From an uncultured Deferribacteraceae bacterium (GTDB lineage Bacteria; Chrysiogenota; Deferribacteres; Deferribacterales; Mucispirillaceae): a DNA stretch of 19,769 nucleotides. Position 1 is the first letter of the stretch, and the number at the start of each line of letters is the position of its first letter. The DNA is taken from positions 1 to 19,769 of the forward strand of contig CAMQYB010000009.1 of assembly GCA_947039055.1 (NCBI GenBank), in the 5' to 3' direction. The notes under the pieces were generated by a model. The model was not told the origin of the DNA, did no database searches, and saw only the letters and a program-made list of their open reading frames with translations. Positions 7,215 to 15,051 of the stretch are shown one piece after another. The position numbers were made by a program, and so were the translations under genes.

Positions 7215-7320
7215 ATTTATTTATAACATTTTAATATTTTAAAAAATCAAGCCGATCGACTAATTCTAAATTGATCGATAATTTCTCAAAAAATCTATAC
7301 TAATAACTTACAATTTAAAC

Positions 7321-8325
7321 TTATAAAACTTTTGTCATAAGTTCAGCAGTTCTAGTTGAGTATCCAGTTTCATTATCATACCAAGCAATGATTTTAACCA
7401 TTCTCTCATCCATAACTTTTGTCAATTTTGCATCAAATACCGATGAAAAGTTGCAACCGTTATAATCTATTGAAACTAACTCTTCTTCAGTATAAAGAAG
7501 AACACCTTTTAGATCACCTTGATTAGCAGCAGCTTTAATCGCACCATTAATATCTGCAACTGTAACATTTTTACCTACTCTACAAACTAGATCCACTAAC
7601 GAAACATTAGGTGTAGGAATTCTTACAGCAAACCCATCTAACTTACCTTTAAGTTCTGGTAAAACAAGTCCAACTGCTTTTGCAGCACCAGTTGATGTAG
7701 GGATCGCACTCATTGCAGCAGCACGTGCTCTACGAATATCGCTATGTGGTAAATCTAAAATATTTTGATCGTTTGTGTATGAATGAACAGTTGTCATTAA
7801 TCCATGCTCGATCACAAACTTGTCATTCAATATCTTAGCAACAGGTGCTAAACAGTTTGTTGTACAAGATGCATTAGAAATAATATTATGTTTGCTCTTA
7901 TCATATTTATTAAAGTTTACACCTAAAACAACAGTGATATCTTCATCTGTCGCTGGAGCAGATATAATAACTTTTTTTGCACCTGCATTAATATGTTTCT
8001 CAGCATCAGCTCTCTTAGTGAATAGACCTGTTGACTCTAAAACAATTTCAGCTCCAACACTTTTCCATGGAAGGTTCGCTGGATCTCTCTCTGCAGTTAT
8101 CTGAATTTTTTTACCATCAACTGATATATATCCTTCGCCTGCTGTAATATCATTAGGCAATGTTCCGTGTACTGAATCATATTTTAGCAGATGTGCTATC
8201 GTTTGTGGACTTGTTAAATCATTGATCGAAACAAAATCAATATCCAAATTTTTATCAGCTAACACTGCTCTAAAAACTGAACGTCCTATACGTCCAAAAC
8301 CGTTAATTCCAACTTTGCAACTCAT
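7321..8325 (-). CDS. gap: Glyceraldehyde-3-phosphate dehydrogenase (type I)
   Basis: The 334-residue enzyme oxidises glyceraldehyde 3-phosphate with NAD+ and phosphate to 1,3-bisphosphoglycerate in glycolysis, or the reverse. The Rossmann motif is GINGFGRIGR (residues 6-15). ND at 35-36 after the second strand is the usual NAD-preferring pattern. The catalytic Cys is C154 in NASCTTNCLAP and its partner His is H181 in TTVHSYTNDQ. The C-terminal WYDNETGYS segment is complete. Two consecutive ATG codons exist. The second (8325) is chosen because GGAGG lies five bases before it and only two bases before the first (8328). The gene is unlinked to pgk or tpi here. It lies 109 bases after the glycosyltransferase gene on the same strand and may have its own promoter; a TTGACC with TATAGG 16 bases on is only a weak match. 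Confidence 0.97.
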   Translation of the reverse strand: MSCKVGINGFGRIGRSVFRAVLADKNLDIDFVSINDLTSPQTIAHLLKYDSVHGTLPNDITAGEGYISVDGKKIQITAERDPANLPWKSVGAEIVLESTGLFTKRADAEKHINAGAKKVIISAPATDEDITVVLGVNFNKYDKSKHNIISNASCTTNCLAPVAKILNDKFVIEHGLMTTVHSYTNDQNILDLPHSDIRRARAAAMSAIPTSTGAAKAVGLVLPELKGKLDGFAVRIPTPNVSLVDLVCRVGKNVTVADINGAIKAAANQGDLKGVLLYTEEELVSIDYNGCNFSSVFDAKLTKVMDERMVKIIAWYDNETGYSTRTAELMTKVL

Positions 8326-8434
8326 CATACCCTCCGTATTTGTAACTGTATTTTTTATCTATCTACTTCTCAAAACTAATTAATTAACTTATCAATCCTA
8401 TAATATATTATACACAATGGTCAAGTGAAATTTA

Positions 8435-9499
8435 TTATAAACTTATTACCTTATCTACAACAGCTTTATACTGACTGTAAAACTCATCGTATGAATATAT
8501 TTTATCAACCTTCATACACTTTAAAATCTTATTAAATAAATCCTCTGGATCATCAAATTTATATATATTTTCAGCTGGTATAATATCTGGTAACACTCCG
8601 ATATTACTACTCATAATACGTTTCTCTGTAGCTATAATTTCAAATGCTACTCGTGCAATCTTCTCGCTATTAATAGATGATACAACACCTATATCTATCG
8701 CATTTATAATAGAAGGAATATCGTCCCTTCTACCAGTTATCGTAGTTATCTTATCAACACCGTTCTCTTTTGCCATATCCATAATATCATCATTAGAAAT
8801 ATTTTCAGGAAATCCAACAAGCAGAAGTTTCAATTTTTTATCAACTTTATATAACATACCCATAGCTTTAAAAAAAATTGAGTGCCCTTTAACAGGATCA
8901 AATCTACCGATGACTGACACCACACAATCATCTTCTGTATAGCCAAACTCTTTGCGAATAGTAACTCTTTTATTTATATCTGGATAAAAAATATTTCGAT
9001 CAACTCCGCCGTGAATAACAACTACTTTGTCGGGGTTTAAGTTTAGATTATCTATGAAGTTTTTTCTGATGATTGAGGCTGTGACAATTATAATGTTAGT
9101 TAATTTCTTGTAAAAATATTTAGATATAAAGTCAGATGTGGGAGGACGATCATCACCTCTAACTCTAATCAAGACGTTATTTTTACGAATAAATAATCGC
9201 CTTAAACAAAGATACCAGAAGAATTCTCCCCTGTGAGCGATTATGATATCAACATCATTTGTCTTTAGAAATTTCTCAAATGATATTATAGCTTTTAATA
9301 TTTTGAACGGATTACTACTATTAAAATCAAATGCATAATTAGCTATACCACGTTTCTCTGCTTCGTATAAAACAGGTGCGTTAGGTATGGATAATATGAA
9401 ATGGGTTTCGCCATTCTTATTTGATACATCTGCTAATGAAAGTGCGTACCACGCCGTAGCATTGTACCACCGAACATTAATAATATGCAATACATTCAT
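8435..9499 (-). CDS. GT4-family glycosyltransferase (GT-B fold)
   Basis: This 354-residue soluble protein has the two-domain plan of GT4 enzymes, which transfer a sugar from a nucleotide donor, commonly in lipopolysaccharide, capsule or glycoconjugate assembly. The N-terminal half begins with MNVLHIINV and contains VDIIIAHRGEFFWYL. The C-terminal Rossmann domain starts near VSVIGRFDPVKGHSIFFKAM. The donor-binding segment is SEKIARVAFEIIATEKRIMSSNIGVLPDII, the equivalent of the E-x7-E motif. There is no signal peptide or membrane helix. No Shine-Dalgarno sequence sits at a useful distance from the ATG at 9499. The upstream region is a set of degenerate 53-bp repeats containing tiny ORFs that end in ATGA overlapping this start. 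It follows ftsZ on the same strand with a 112-base gap. The acceptor and pathway are unknown. Confidence 0.85.
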   Translation of the reverse strand: MNVLHIINVRWYNATAWYALSLADVSNKNGETHFILSIPNAPVLYEAEKRGIANYAFDFNSSNPFKILKAIISFEKFLKTNDVDIIIAHRGEFFWYLCLRRLFIRKNNVLIRVRGDDRPPTSDFISKYFYKKLTNIIIVTASIIRKNFIDNLNLNPDKVVVIHGGVDRNIFYPDINKRVTIRKEFGYTEDDCVVSVIGRFDPVKGHSIFFKAMGMLYKVDKKLKLLLVGFPENISNDDIMDMAKENGVDKITTITGRRDDIPSIINAIDIGVVSSINSEKIARVAFEIIATEKRIMSSNIGVLPDIIPAENIYKFDDPEDLFNKILKCMKVDKIYSYDEFYSQYKAVVDKVISL

Positions 9500-9621
9500 A
9501 TAAAATTAATTAGCCTATGTCCCTCTAACATTAATTGATGAAATATACTCATACATAATTAATCAGCCTGCCTAAACAGGACATTGATTAATAAAATATA
9601 TTCATATAATATTAATCAGCT
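9473..9621 (-). repeat. Degenerate 53-bp tandem repeat spanning the ftsZ/glycosyltransferase junction
   Basis: The block ATTAAT(C/T)AGC recurs at 9505, 9558 and 9611, exactly 53 bases apart. The unit 9505-9557 matches 9558-9610 at 35 of 53 positions without gaps. The left partial copy (9473-9504) matches with a one-base indel. Read on the minus strand, every unit goes from a sequence like the ftsZ 3' end to a sequence like the glycosyltransferase 5' end. The middle junction still reads LFRQAD-stop, compared with YLRKQAD-stop in FtsZ. It also still has ATGAATATATT or ATGAGTATATT, compared with the true start ATGAATGTATT. The simplest reading is that an ancestral junction of about 8 bases was multiplied in tandem and then diverged. 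Confidence 0.78.
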
Positions 9622-10751
9622 TGTTTCCTTAAATATGTTGGAACAGTGAATAAATCTTCATTATCGTTTACATCATCAAGTGAATTTATACGTGCATCTT
9701 CTTTACTAAAATCTCTTGTACGATTTAAAATTTCTTCAACATCAATCTGTTTTTCAACAAGTTTGCTTCTATCAAGTTTGATAACTTTTTGAGCATTAAT
9801 ACCTGTTGCAACTAATGTAACAGATATAGATCCATCAGTTCTATCATCATATTTAATACCATCAAATATTAACGCATCATCGCCTGCTTGTTCGTATGCT
9901 AAGTTCTGTATTTCAACAACTTCATCGTTCATCAAGTCGTCCATATTAGCTGTGATATTTAACATAACAGCGTATGCACCTTTGATACATGTGTCTAATA
10001 ATAACGGTGATTTCAATGTGTTTTCAAACGCTTGCTTAGCTCTGTTTTCGCCACTTGCAGTGCCTATTCCCATAACTGATTTACCTTTTTCACTTAACGC
10101 TGTTCTGACATCTGCAAAATCTATATTGATATGTCCAGGATTACTAACCATATCTGATATACCTTGCACACTCTGTCTTAAAACATCATCAGCAATTCGT
10201 AACGCTTCATTATGCGTAAGCTTATGACCAACATCTTGCATACCTTCGTTTGATACAACTATATATGAGTCAACATATTTAACAAGATCATCAAGTCCTG
10301 CTTTTGCAAGTTCACTCTTTCTTCTTGCTAAAAACGCTGGAGGAGTATATACAATCGCAACCGTTAATGCACCAGCTGATTTAGCTTCTGCTGCAATTAC
10401 TGGAGACGCTCCCGTACCAGTTCCACCACCAAGTCCACACGTTATAAATATTAGATCTGAATCTTTTAATATTGAACGTATCTCATCAATAGAATCTAAC
10501 GCATAATTTCTAGCAACCTCAGGATTACCGCCCGCACCTAACCCTGATTTACCAAGAAGAACTTTCGTCTTCGCCTTACTCATATCTAATGCTTGAATAT
10601 CTGTGTTGACAACTATAAAATCAACATTAGGTATATCTGCATTAATCATATTTGCAACAGCGTTTCCGCCTGCACCACCTACTCCTACAACCTTTATTGC
10701 TGCGCCCTTTTTGTATGTAATAGTTTCATCAATAAATTTAAAATCGTCCAT
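9612..10751 (-). CDS. ftsZ: Cell division GTPase FtsZ
   Basis: FtsZ is the tubulin homologue that polymerises into the Z-ring at the division site. The protein is 379 residues, normal for the family. The N-terminal nucleotide site has VGVGGAGGN (22-30) and the tubulin signature GLGGGTGTG (106-114). The T7 synergy loop NIDFADV (209-215), with the catalytic Asp pair D211 and D214, is intact. A variable linker rich in D, E and N follows residue ~320. The C-terminal peptide VPTYLRKQAD matches the conserved tail that binds FtsA and other partners. A strong GGAGG lies eight bases before the ATG. It is the last classical gene of the division cluster, 67 bases after ftsA. The gap to the next gene is filled by 53-bp repeats. 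Confidence 0.99.
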   Translation of the reverse strand: MDDFKFIDETITYKKGAAIKVVGVGGAGGNAVANMINADIPNVDFIVVNTDIQALDMSKAKTKVLLGKSGLGAGGNPEVARNYALDSIDEIRSILKDSDLIFITCGLGGGTGTGASPVIAAEAKSAGALTVAIVYTPPAFLARRKSELAKAGLDDLVKYVDSYIVVSNEGMQDVGHKLTHNEALRIADDVLRQSVQGISDMVSNPGHINIDFADVRTALSEKGKSVMGIGTASGENRAKQAFENTLKSPLLLDTCIKGAYAVMLNITANMDDLMNDEVVEIQNLAYEQAGDDALIFDGIKYDDRTDGSISVTLVATGINAQKVIKLDRSKLVEKQIDVEEILNRTRDFSKEDARINSLDDVNDNEDLFTVPTYLRKQAD

Positions 10752-10818
10752 AATTTAATCCTCCGACATGCCACTTCTACCATAACTACTAAATCAATAA
10801 TATTACTTTAACTGTACT

Positions 10819-12057
10819 TTAGAAAAATTCTTTTAACCAATCTCTCATCTTGCCGTAAATATTACCAAATACGCCCTCTTCGCTACTTTGTGATATCATA
10901 TTTTTTGAGTGACCATATTTAGAATGTAGTTTCGCTAAACCAACTGCTGTAGAATAAATCGGATCTTCTACTTGATCGACTAATCCTGCAATATCTAAAG
11001 GTTTACCTATGCGAACATTTATTCCAAATATCTTTGTTGCTAACTCTTCAATACCTTCAAAATTTGCCATTCCACCTGTAATAACTATCCCAGCTCCCAA
11101 AGTTTTTAACAACTTTTTCTTCTGTAATTCCCCTAAAAATAGTTCAAATATTTCTTCACAACGCATCTGTAAAATCTGAGATATAACCGCCTTGCTAACA
11201 GATCTTGGAGGTCTACCCCCGACTGACGGAACTGAAATCGTCTCCGAAGGATCTACTATATCCATCATCACACAACCACTTGTTACTTTTAACTTTTCCG
11301 CCTCTACTTCTGATGTAGCTAATCCTGCTGTTAAATCTCTCGTAAAATTATTACCTCCTATTTGTAAGGCTGCTGTATGACATACTTCGCCCTTATTAAA
11401 TACAGCCATATCGGTAGTGCCTCCACCACCATCTATTAAGCAAACGCCTATCTCTCTTTCATCATCTGTTAATACAGCCTCACTTGACGCTATCTGCTCT
11501 AAATAAATATGTTCAACACCGATACCAGCTTTTGAACAAGATTTAGTTATATTTGTTGCCGATGTTATAGCACCTGTAACTATATGAACATCAACTTCTA
11601 ATCTAACACCACTCATACCCATCGGATCTTTTATCTCTGATTGCCCATCTAATGTAAACTGCTGAGGTATTACATCTAACACATCATAACCTACTGGAAT
11701 ATTCACAGCCGATGCTGATTCTAAAACTCTCGCAATATCCTGTTTACCGACTTCACCATTCTTTACGGCAACTACTCCACGTGAATTAAAACTCTCTATA
11801 TGTCCACCTGAAATTCCTGCACAAACAGATTTTATAGCAACACCACTCATGCGTTCTGCCATCGTGATCGCTTCATTAATAGAAGTTACTGTTGAATCAA
11901 TATTCACAACAACGCCTTTACGAATTCCAAGACTGCGTGATGATCCAAGACCTATTATATCAAGAGTATTTTCCATGTTCTCTCTTGCCACAACTGTACA
12001 GATCTTAGTCGTTCCAATATCAAGTCCGACAAAAATATTATCCTTTGGTTGAGACAT
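10819..12057 (-). CDS. ftsA: Cell division protein FtsA
   Basis: FtsA is the actin-like ATPase that tethers FtsZ filaments to the inner membrane. The 412-residue product has the actin-fold phosphate-1 motif VGLDIGTTKICTVVA (10-24), the 1C domain in place of actin's 1B (about 85-165), phosphate-2 LIDGGGGTTDMAVF (207-220) and the adenosine motif GAGIVITGGMANFEG (321-335). The last residues, FGNIYGKMRDWLKEFF (397-412), form the expected amphipathic membrane-targeting helix. The gene overlaps the 3' end of ftsQ by 20 bases. Its GGGAG ribosome-binding site, six bases before the ATG, is inside the last codons of ftsQ, so translation of the two is probably coupled. Confidence 0.98.
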   Translation of the reverse strand: MSQPKDNIFVGLDIGTTKICTVVARENMENTLDIIGLGSSRSLGIRKGVVVNIDSTVTSINEAITMAERMSGVAIKSVCAGISGGHIESFNSRGVVAVKNGEVGKQDIARVLESASAVNIPVGYDVLDVIPQQFTLDGQSEIKDPMGMSGVRLEVDVHIVTGAITSATNITKSCSKAGIGVEHIYLEQIASSEAVLTDDEREIGVCLIDGGGGTTDMAVFNKGEVCHTAALQIGGNNFTRDLTAGLATSEVEAEKLKVTSGCVMMDIVDPSETISVPSVGGRPPRSVSKAVISQILQMRCEEIFELFLGELQKKKLLKTLGAGIVITGGMANFEGIEELATKIFGINVRIGKPLDIAGLVDQVEDPIYSTAVGLAKLHSKYGHSKNMISQSSEEGVFGNIYGKMRDWLKEFF

Positions 12058-12721
12058 TCTTTACTCCCTTAACATATACCTTGTTATCAATTGATAAATT
12101 CACATACTCAACTGATCTGTAACGTTTCTTTATTGTTGACTCATAAAGTTTATAATTGTTACTAAAAACTAATTCATCATACGAACCTAGAAACACATAC
12201 CCTTTCTCGTAAATCTTAAACTGAAATTCATCCATAACTATTTTTTTTGAGTCTAACCACATATTCTTACTCAAAATATTATAAAACTTATTTCCTCTAT
12301 CTTCATCTAGTAATACATTAGATTTAATAGCTACACTTTTATCACATGTAAACGGTACTGATTTTCCGTTGGCTGTGTATGAGTAACAATTTTTCGATAC
12401 TTTATATCTAAAAAGTTCTTTCTCCTCAAATACAGTTATTACAACTTTGTTAGGAAGAAGTCTTGATGCAACAATCTTCTGTATCCAAGCATCATCTGTT
12501 ACTAACATTGATGAAAGATTTTCATCAAATATACTTCTGCCAACAAGTGTACTGCCTAAATGCCCTAATTTATCTTTATCAGAATTTAAAATTCCTGCAA
12601 TCTCTACGTGCTTAACTTTGAAAAAATCAACCTTTTTAAACGAATTAGACAAACTATAAACCGACAGAGATAATATCCCTATCCCTGTTGTAATCAGCAA
12701 TGTCGCGAAAAGTTTTTTCAT
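12038..12721 (-). CDS. ftsQ: Cell division protein FtsQ (DivIB)
   Basis: FtsQ is a bitopic inner-membrane protein that links FtsB/FtsL to the early divisome. The 227-residue product has a short cytoplasmic N-terminus, one membrane helix (about 5-26, LFATLLITTGIGILSLSVYSL) and a POTRA domain (about 33-100). The POTRA domain starts FFKVKHVEIAG and ends around LPNKVVITVFEEKELFRYK. The beta domain follows. Sequence conservation in the family is low, so the call relies on this architecture plus its position between ddl and ftsA, which is the standard place. The ATG at 12721 has AGGAG five bases upstream, and only 11 bases separate it from the ddl stop. Confidence 0.93.
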   Translation of the reverse strand: MKKLFATLLITTGIGILSLSVYSLSNSFKKVDFFKVKHVEIAGILNSDKDKLGHLGSTLVGRSIFDENLSSMLVTDDAWIQKIVASRLLPNKVVITVFEEKELFRYKVSKNCYSYTANGKSVPFTCDKSVAIKSNVLLDEDRGNKFYNILSKNMWLDSKKIVMDEFQFKIYEKGYVFLGSYDELVFSNNYKLYESTIKKRYRSVEYVNLSIDNKVYVKGVKNVSTKG

Positions 12722-12732
12722 GAACGCTCCTA

Positions 12733-13644
12733 CTACTTATTATCAAGTGATGCGTTGTCCGCAATCTTAAAACATAACTCTTCAAAACCGATGCCCGACT
12801 TTGCAACAGATTTAGGTACTAAACTTGTTGATGTCATGCCTGGCAACGTGTTTACTTCTATACAATATATCTCGCTCGCTCTTACAATAAAATCTATTCT
12901 TGCCATAGATCTACAACCGATCACTTTATATATATCTAAAACAATCAGATCTAACTTATCTAAAATATTCTGTGACAATGCAGTATCTAAAAGATACTCC
13001 GTCATCCCTTCCAAATATTTGTTATCATAATCGTAAAAACCTTTCTTTGGTTTTATCAAAATTGGTGGAAAAACCTCTTCACCCATTATAGGGATAGTGA
13101 TCTCATCTCCAACTATAAATTCTTCTATCAAAACATTATTGTCATATTTAAAAGCATCTTTTAACGCCTCTATAAACTCAATATTATCTTCTACTATATG
13201 TACACCAACGCTTGAACCCTGACGTGACGGTTTGACCACGCAAGGATAGAACGGAGCTTCAACCATATTACGCTCTGCTAACACAAATCTAGGAGTATTA
13301 ATACCCGATCCGATTAGCAACATCTTCGTTAATAACTTATCAAAACATATTGCTGACGCTGCAACACCTGAACCCGTATAAGGTATCTTGAGTGTCTCCA
13401 ACAATCCTTGCAATGTACCATCTTCGCCGTATGTACCATGCAATGCGATAACACATATATCTGGCTTTATCTCTTGCAAGTCAGTGACTATTGTGTGACT
13501 TACATCTACTAATCGTATAAAACTGTAATATAATGATAGTGAATCTGCAATATTTTTTCCACTTTTAAGAGAAACTTCCCTCTCGGTTGATAAACCACCA
13601 TATAAAATAACAACTTTTTTATCTATTAGCTTATTTTCTGCCAT
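12733..13644 (-). CDS. ddl: D-alanine--D-alanine ligase
   Basis: The ATP-grasp enzyme joins two D-alanines to make the dipeptide that MurF adds to the peptidoglycan precursor. At 303 residues it is of DdlB length. Visible are GGLSTEREVSLKSG (16-29), HGTYGEDGTLQGLLE (69-83) and PYTGSGVAASAICFDK (88-103). The ATP-binding lysine loop is VVKPSRQGSSVGV (136-148). The metal and substrate residues are D251 in ARIDFIV and E263/N265 in IEVNTLPGMTSTS. GAGG lies eight bases before the ATG. It starts 18 bases after murC. In many clusters murB sits between these two genes; here it does not. Confidence 0.98.
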   Translation of the reverse strand: MAENKLIDKKVVILYGGLSTEREVSLKSGKNIADSLSLYYSFIRLVDVSHTIVTDLQEIKPDICVIALHGTYGEDGTLQGLLETLKIPYTGSGVAASAICFDKLLTKMLLIGSGINTPRFVLAERNMVEAPFYPCVVKPSRQGSSVGVHIVEDNIEFIEALKDAFKYDNNVLIEEFIVGDEITIPIMGEEVFPPILIKPKKGFYDYDNKYLEGMTEYLLDTALSQNILDKLDLIVLDIYKVIGCRSMARIDFIVRASEIYCIEVNTLPGMTSTSLVPKSVAKSGIGFEELCFKIADNASLDNK

Positions 13645-13662
13645 CTAACATTCCTCTATAAA

Positions 13663-15051
13663 TTATTTAAATGATCCTAATTTGTCGCTTAATTCTAACG
13701 AAAACTTAGTTATCACACCTGCACCAAACGTTACAACCGTTGTATGTTTATCTTTATCTCGTTTAAGATAATTGAAAAAATCACCAACTTTTTCTAAATA
13801 CGATATATCTTTAAATCCGTATTTTTTAATCTCTTTAATTAAACGATGAGCATCTATCCCTTCAATAGGTTTCTCTGATGCTGCATAAATATCTGTTATA
13901 TAAAGTGCATCTGCATCCATAAAACATTTACCAAAATCACTCAATAACGCTTCTGTTCTACTATACCTATGTGGCTCAAAAATTATAACAATTTTCGATT
14001 CTGGTAAAGCCTCTTTAATCGCTTTAAGCGTTGTAGATATCTCTGTTGGATGATGTCCATAATCATCTATAACTGTAAAATCTGCATCCTCATATCTGAT
14101 AGTCATTCTACGTTGAACACCTTCAAATTTACCTAAAGATTTTTTGATAACTTTAAAATCAATACCCATTTCAAGAGCCGTTGCAATTACTGCTAATGAA
14201 TTTAAAATTATATGATCTCCTGGCAATTTCAACTTAACTCTGCCTAAACGATCATCACCTCGAATAACATCATATGCTACTCCAAAACCCTCTTTCTTAA
14301 TATCAACTGCACGGATATCTGCTTGAGTTTTAAGTCCATAAGTTATCATTCTTTTTGTAACGTTCGGAATAATATCTGCTAAGTTCGCATCATCTAAACA
14401 TAAAATAACCACGCCATAGAACGGTACTTTATTTGCAAAATCTGTGAAACAAACTTTAAGTTCATCTATATCTTGATAACTCTCCATATGCTCATTATCA
14501 ATATTTGTGATAACTACAACTGATGGATATAACATTAAAAATGATCTATCACTTTCATCAGCTTCTGCTATCATTATATTACTTTTACCGTATAGTGCAT
14601 TGCTATCTATTGAGTTCAATCTTCCACCGATTAATATCGTCGGATCAAGCCCTGCATCGTTTGTTAATTCTGATATCATCGACGTAGTTGTTGTCTTACC
14701 ATGAGAACCACCAACCGCAACTGCATACTTTAGTCGCATAAGTTCAGCTAACATCTCGCCCCTTTTTATAAGTGGGATATGTGAATCTTTAGCTGTTTGA
14801 TACTCAATATTATCCTCTGGTATCGCTGATGTATAAACTATAACATCTACATCTTTTATGTTTGATGCAGAGTGTCCTTTATGTATAGTCATGCCTTTTA
14901 ATGCTAATCGTTTTGTATTACTATTCTCAGACATATCTGAGCCTGAAATTTCAAATCCCATACCGTGTAGAACTTCTGCAATACCACTCATACCTATACC
15001 GCCAATCCCTATAAAGTGGATTTTTTTTAATGTACCAAATACACGTTTCAA
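13663..15051 (-). CDS. murC: UDP-N-acetylmuramate--L-alanine ligase
   Basis: MurC adds the first amino acid, L-alanine, to UDP-MurNAc in the cytoplasm. The 462-residue protein carries the N-terminal UDP-binding motif HFIGIGGIGMSGIAEVL (12-28), the Mur-ligase P-loop GGSHGKTTTT (114-123), a following NIDNEHME segment and HHPTE in the central domain. The C-terminal domain contains IFEPHRYSRT. The initiation codon is TTG at 15051, overlapping the TGA of murG by four bases (TTGA). GAGG lies seven bases upstream. No better ATG precedes the glycine-rich motif, so the TTG start is favoured. The arrangement implies translational coupling to murG. Confidence 0.98.
   Translation of the reverse strand: MKRVFGTLKKIHFIGIGGIGMSGIAEVLHGMGFEISGSDMSENSNTKRLALKGMTIHKGHSASNIKDVDVIVYTSAIPEDNIEYQTAKDSHIPLIKRGEMLAELMRLKYAVAVGGSHGKTTTTSMISELTNDAGLDPTILIGGRLNSIDSNALYGKSNIMIAEADESDRSFLMLYPSVVVITNIDNEHMESYQDIDELKVCFTDFANKVPFYGVVILCLDDANLADIIPNVTKRMITYGLKTQADIRAVDIKKEGFGVAYDVIRGDDRLGRVKLKLPGDHIILNSLAVIATALEMGIDFKVIKKSLGKFEGVQRRMTIRYEDADFTVIDDYGHHPTEISTTLKAIKEALPESKIVIIFEPHRYSRTEALLSDFGKCFMDADALYITDIYAASEKPIEGIDAHRLIKEIKKYGFKDISYLEKVGDFFNYLKRDKDKHTTVVTFGAGVITKFSLELSDKLGSFK

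Larger units (their letters stand above)
6524..7320. other. 797-base gene-free region between chemoreceptor and gap
   Basis: No open frame here has a start, a ribosome-binding site and a plausible length. The region is very AT-rich and shows no tRNA T-loop, no GC-rich structured RNA and no recognisable remnant of a protein. Identified parts are the candidate chemoreceptor promoter at 6608-6636, a 9-base inverted repeat ATCTAATAT / ATATTAGAT (7017-7025 and 7040-7048), a bulged hairpin near 7246-7277 and the probable gap terminator at 7155-7214. A decayed gene or a small RNA could hide between 6640 and 7150, but nothing visible supports either. Confidence 0.6.

Noticed and set aside
7246..7277. 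GATCGA-containing repeats downstream of gap as a protein-binding array
   Set aside because: Only two imperfect copies occur, and they fit better as a bulged hairpin near the gene's end.
7820..8104. Plus-strand open frame of 94 codons inside gap
   Set aside because: It lies wholly antisense to the conserved GAPDH coding sequence; its openness is explained by the codon bias of the opposite strand.
9952..10227. Plus-strand open frame of 91 codons inside ftsZ
   Set aside because: It is antisense to the conserved FtsZ core and has no family signature or ribosome-binding site.
12755..13030. Plus-strand open frame of 91 codons inside ddl
   Set aside because: It is antisense to the conserved C-terminal part of Ddl, with no independent coding evidence.
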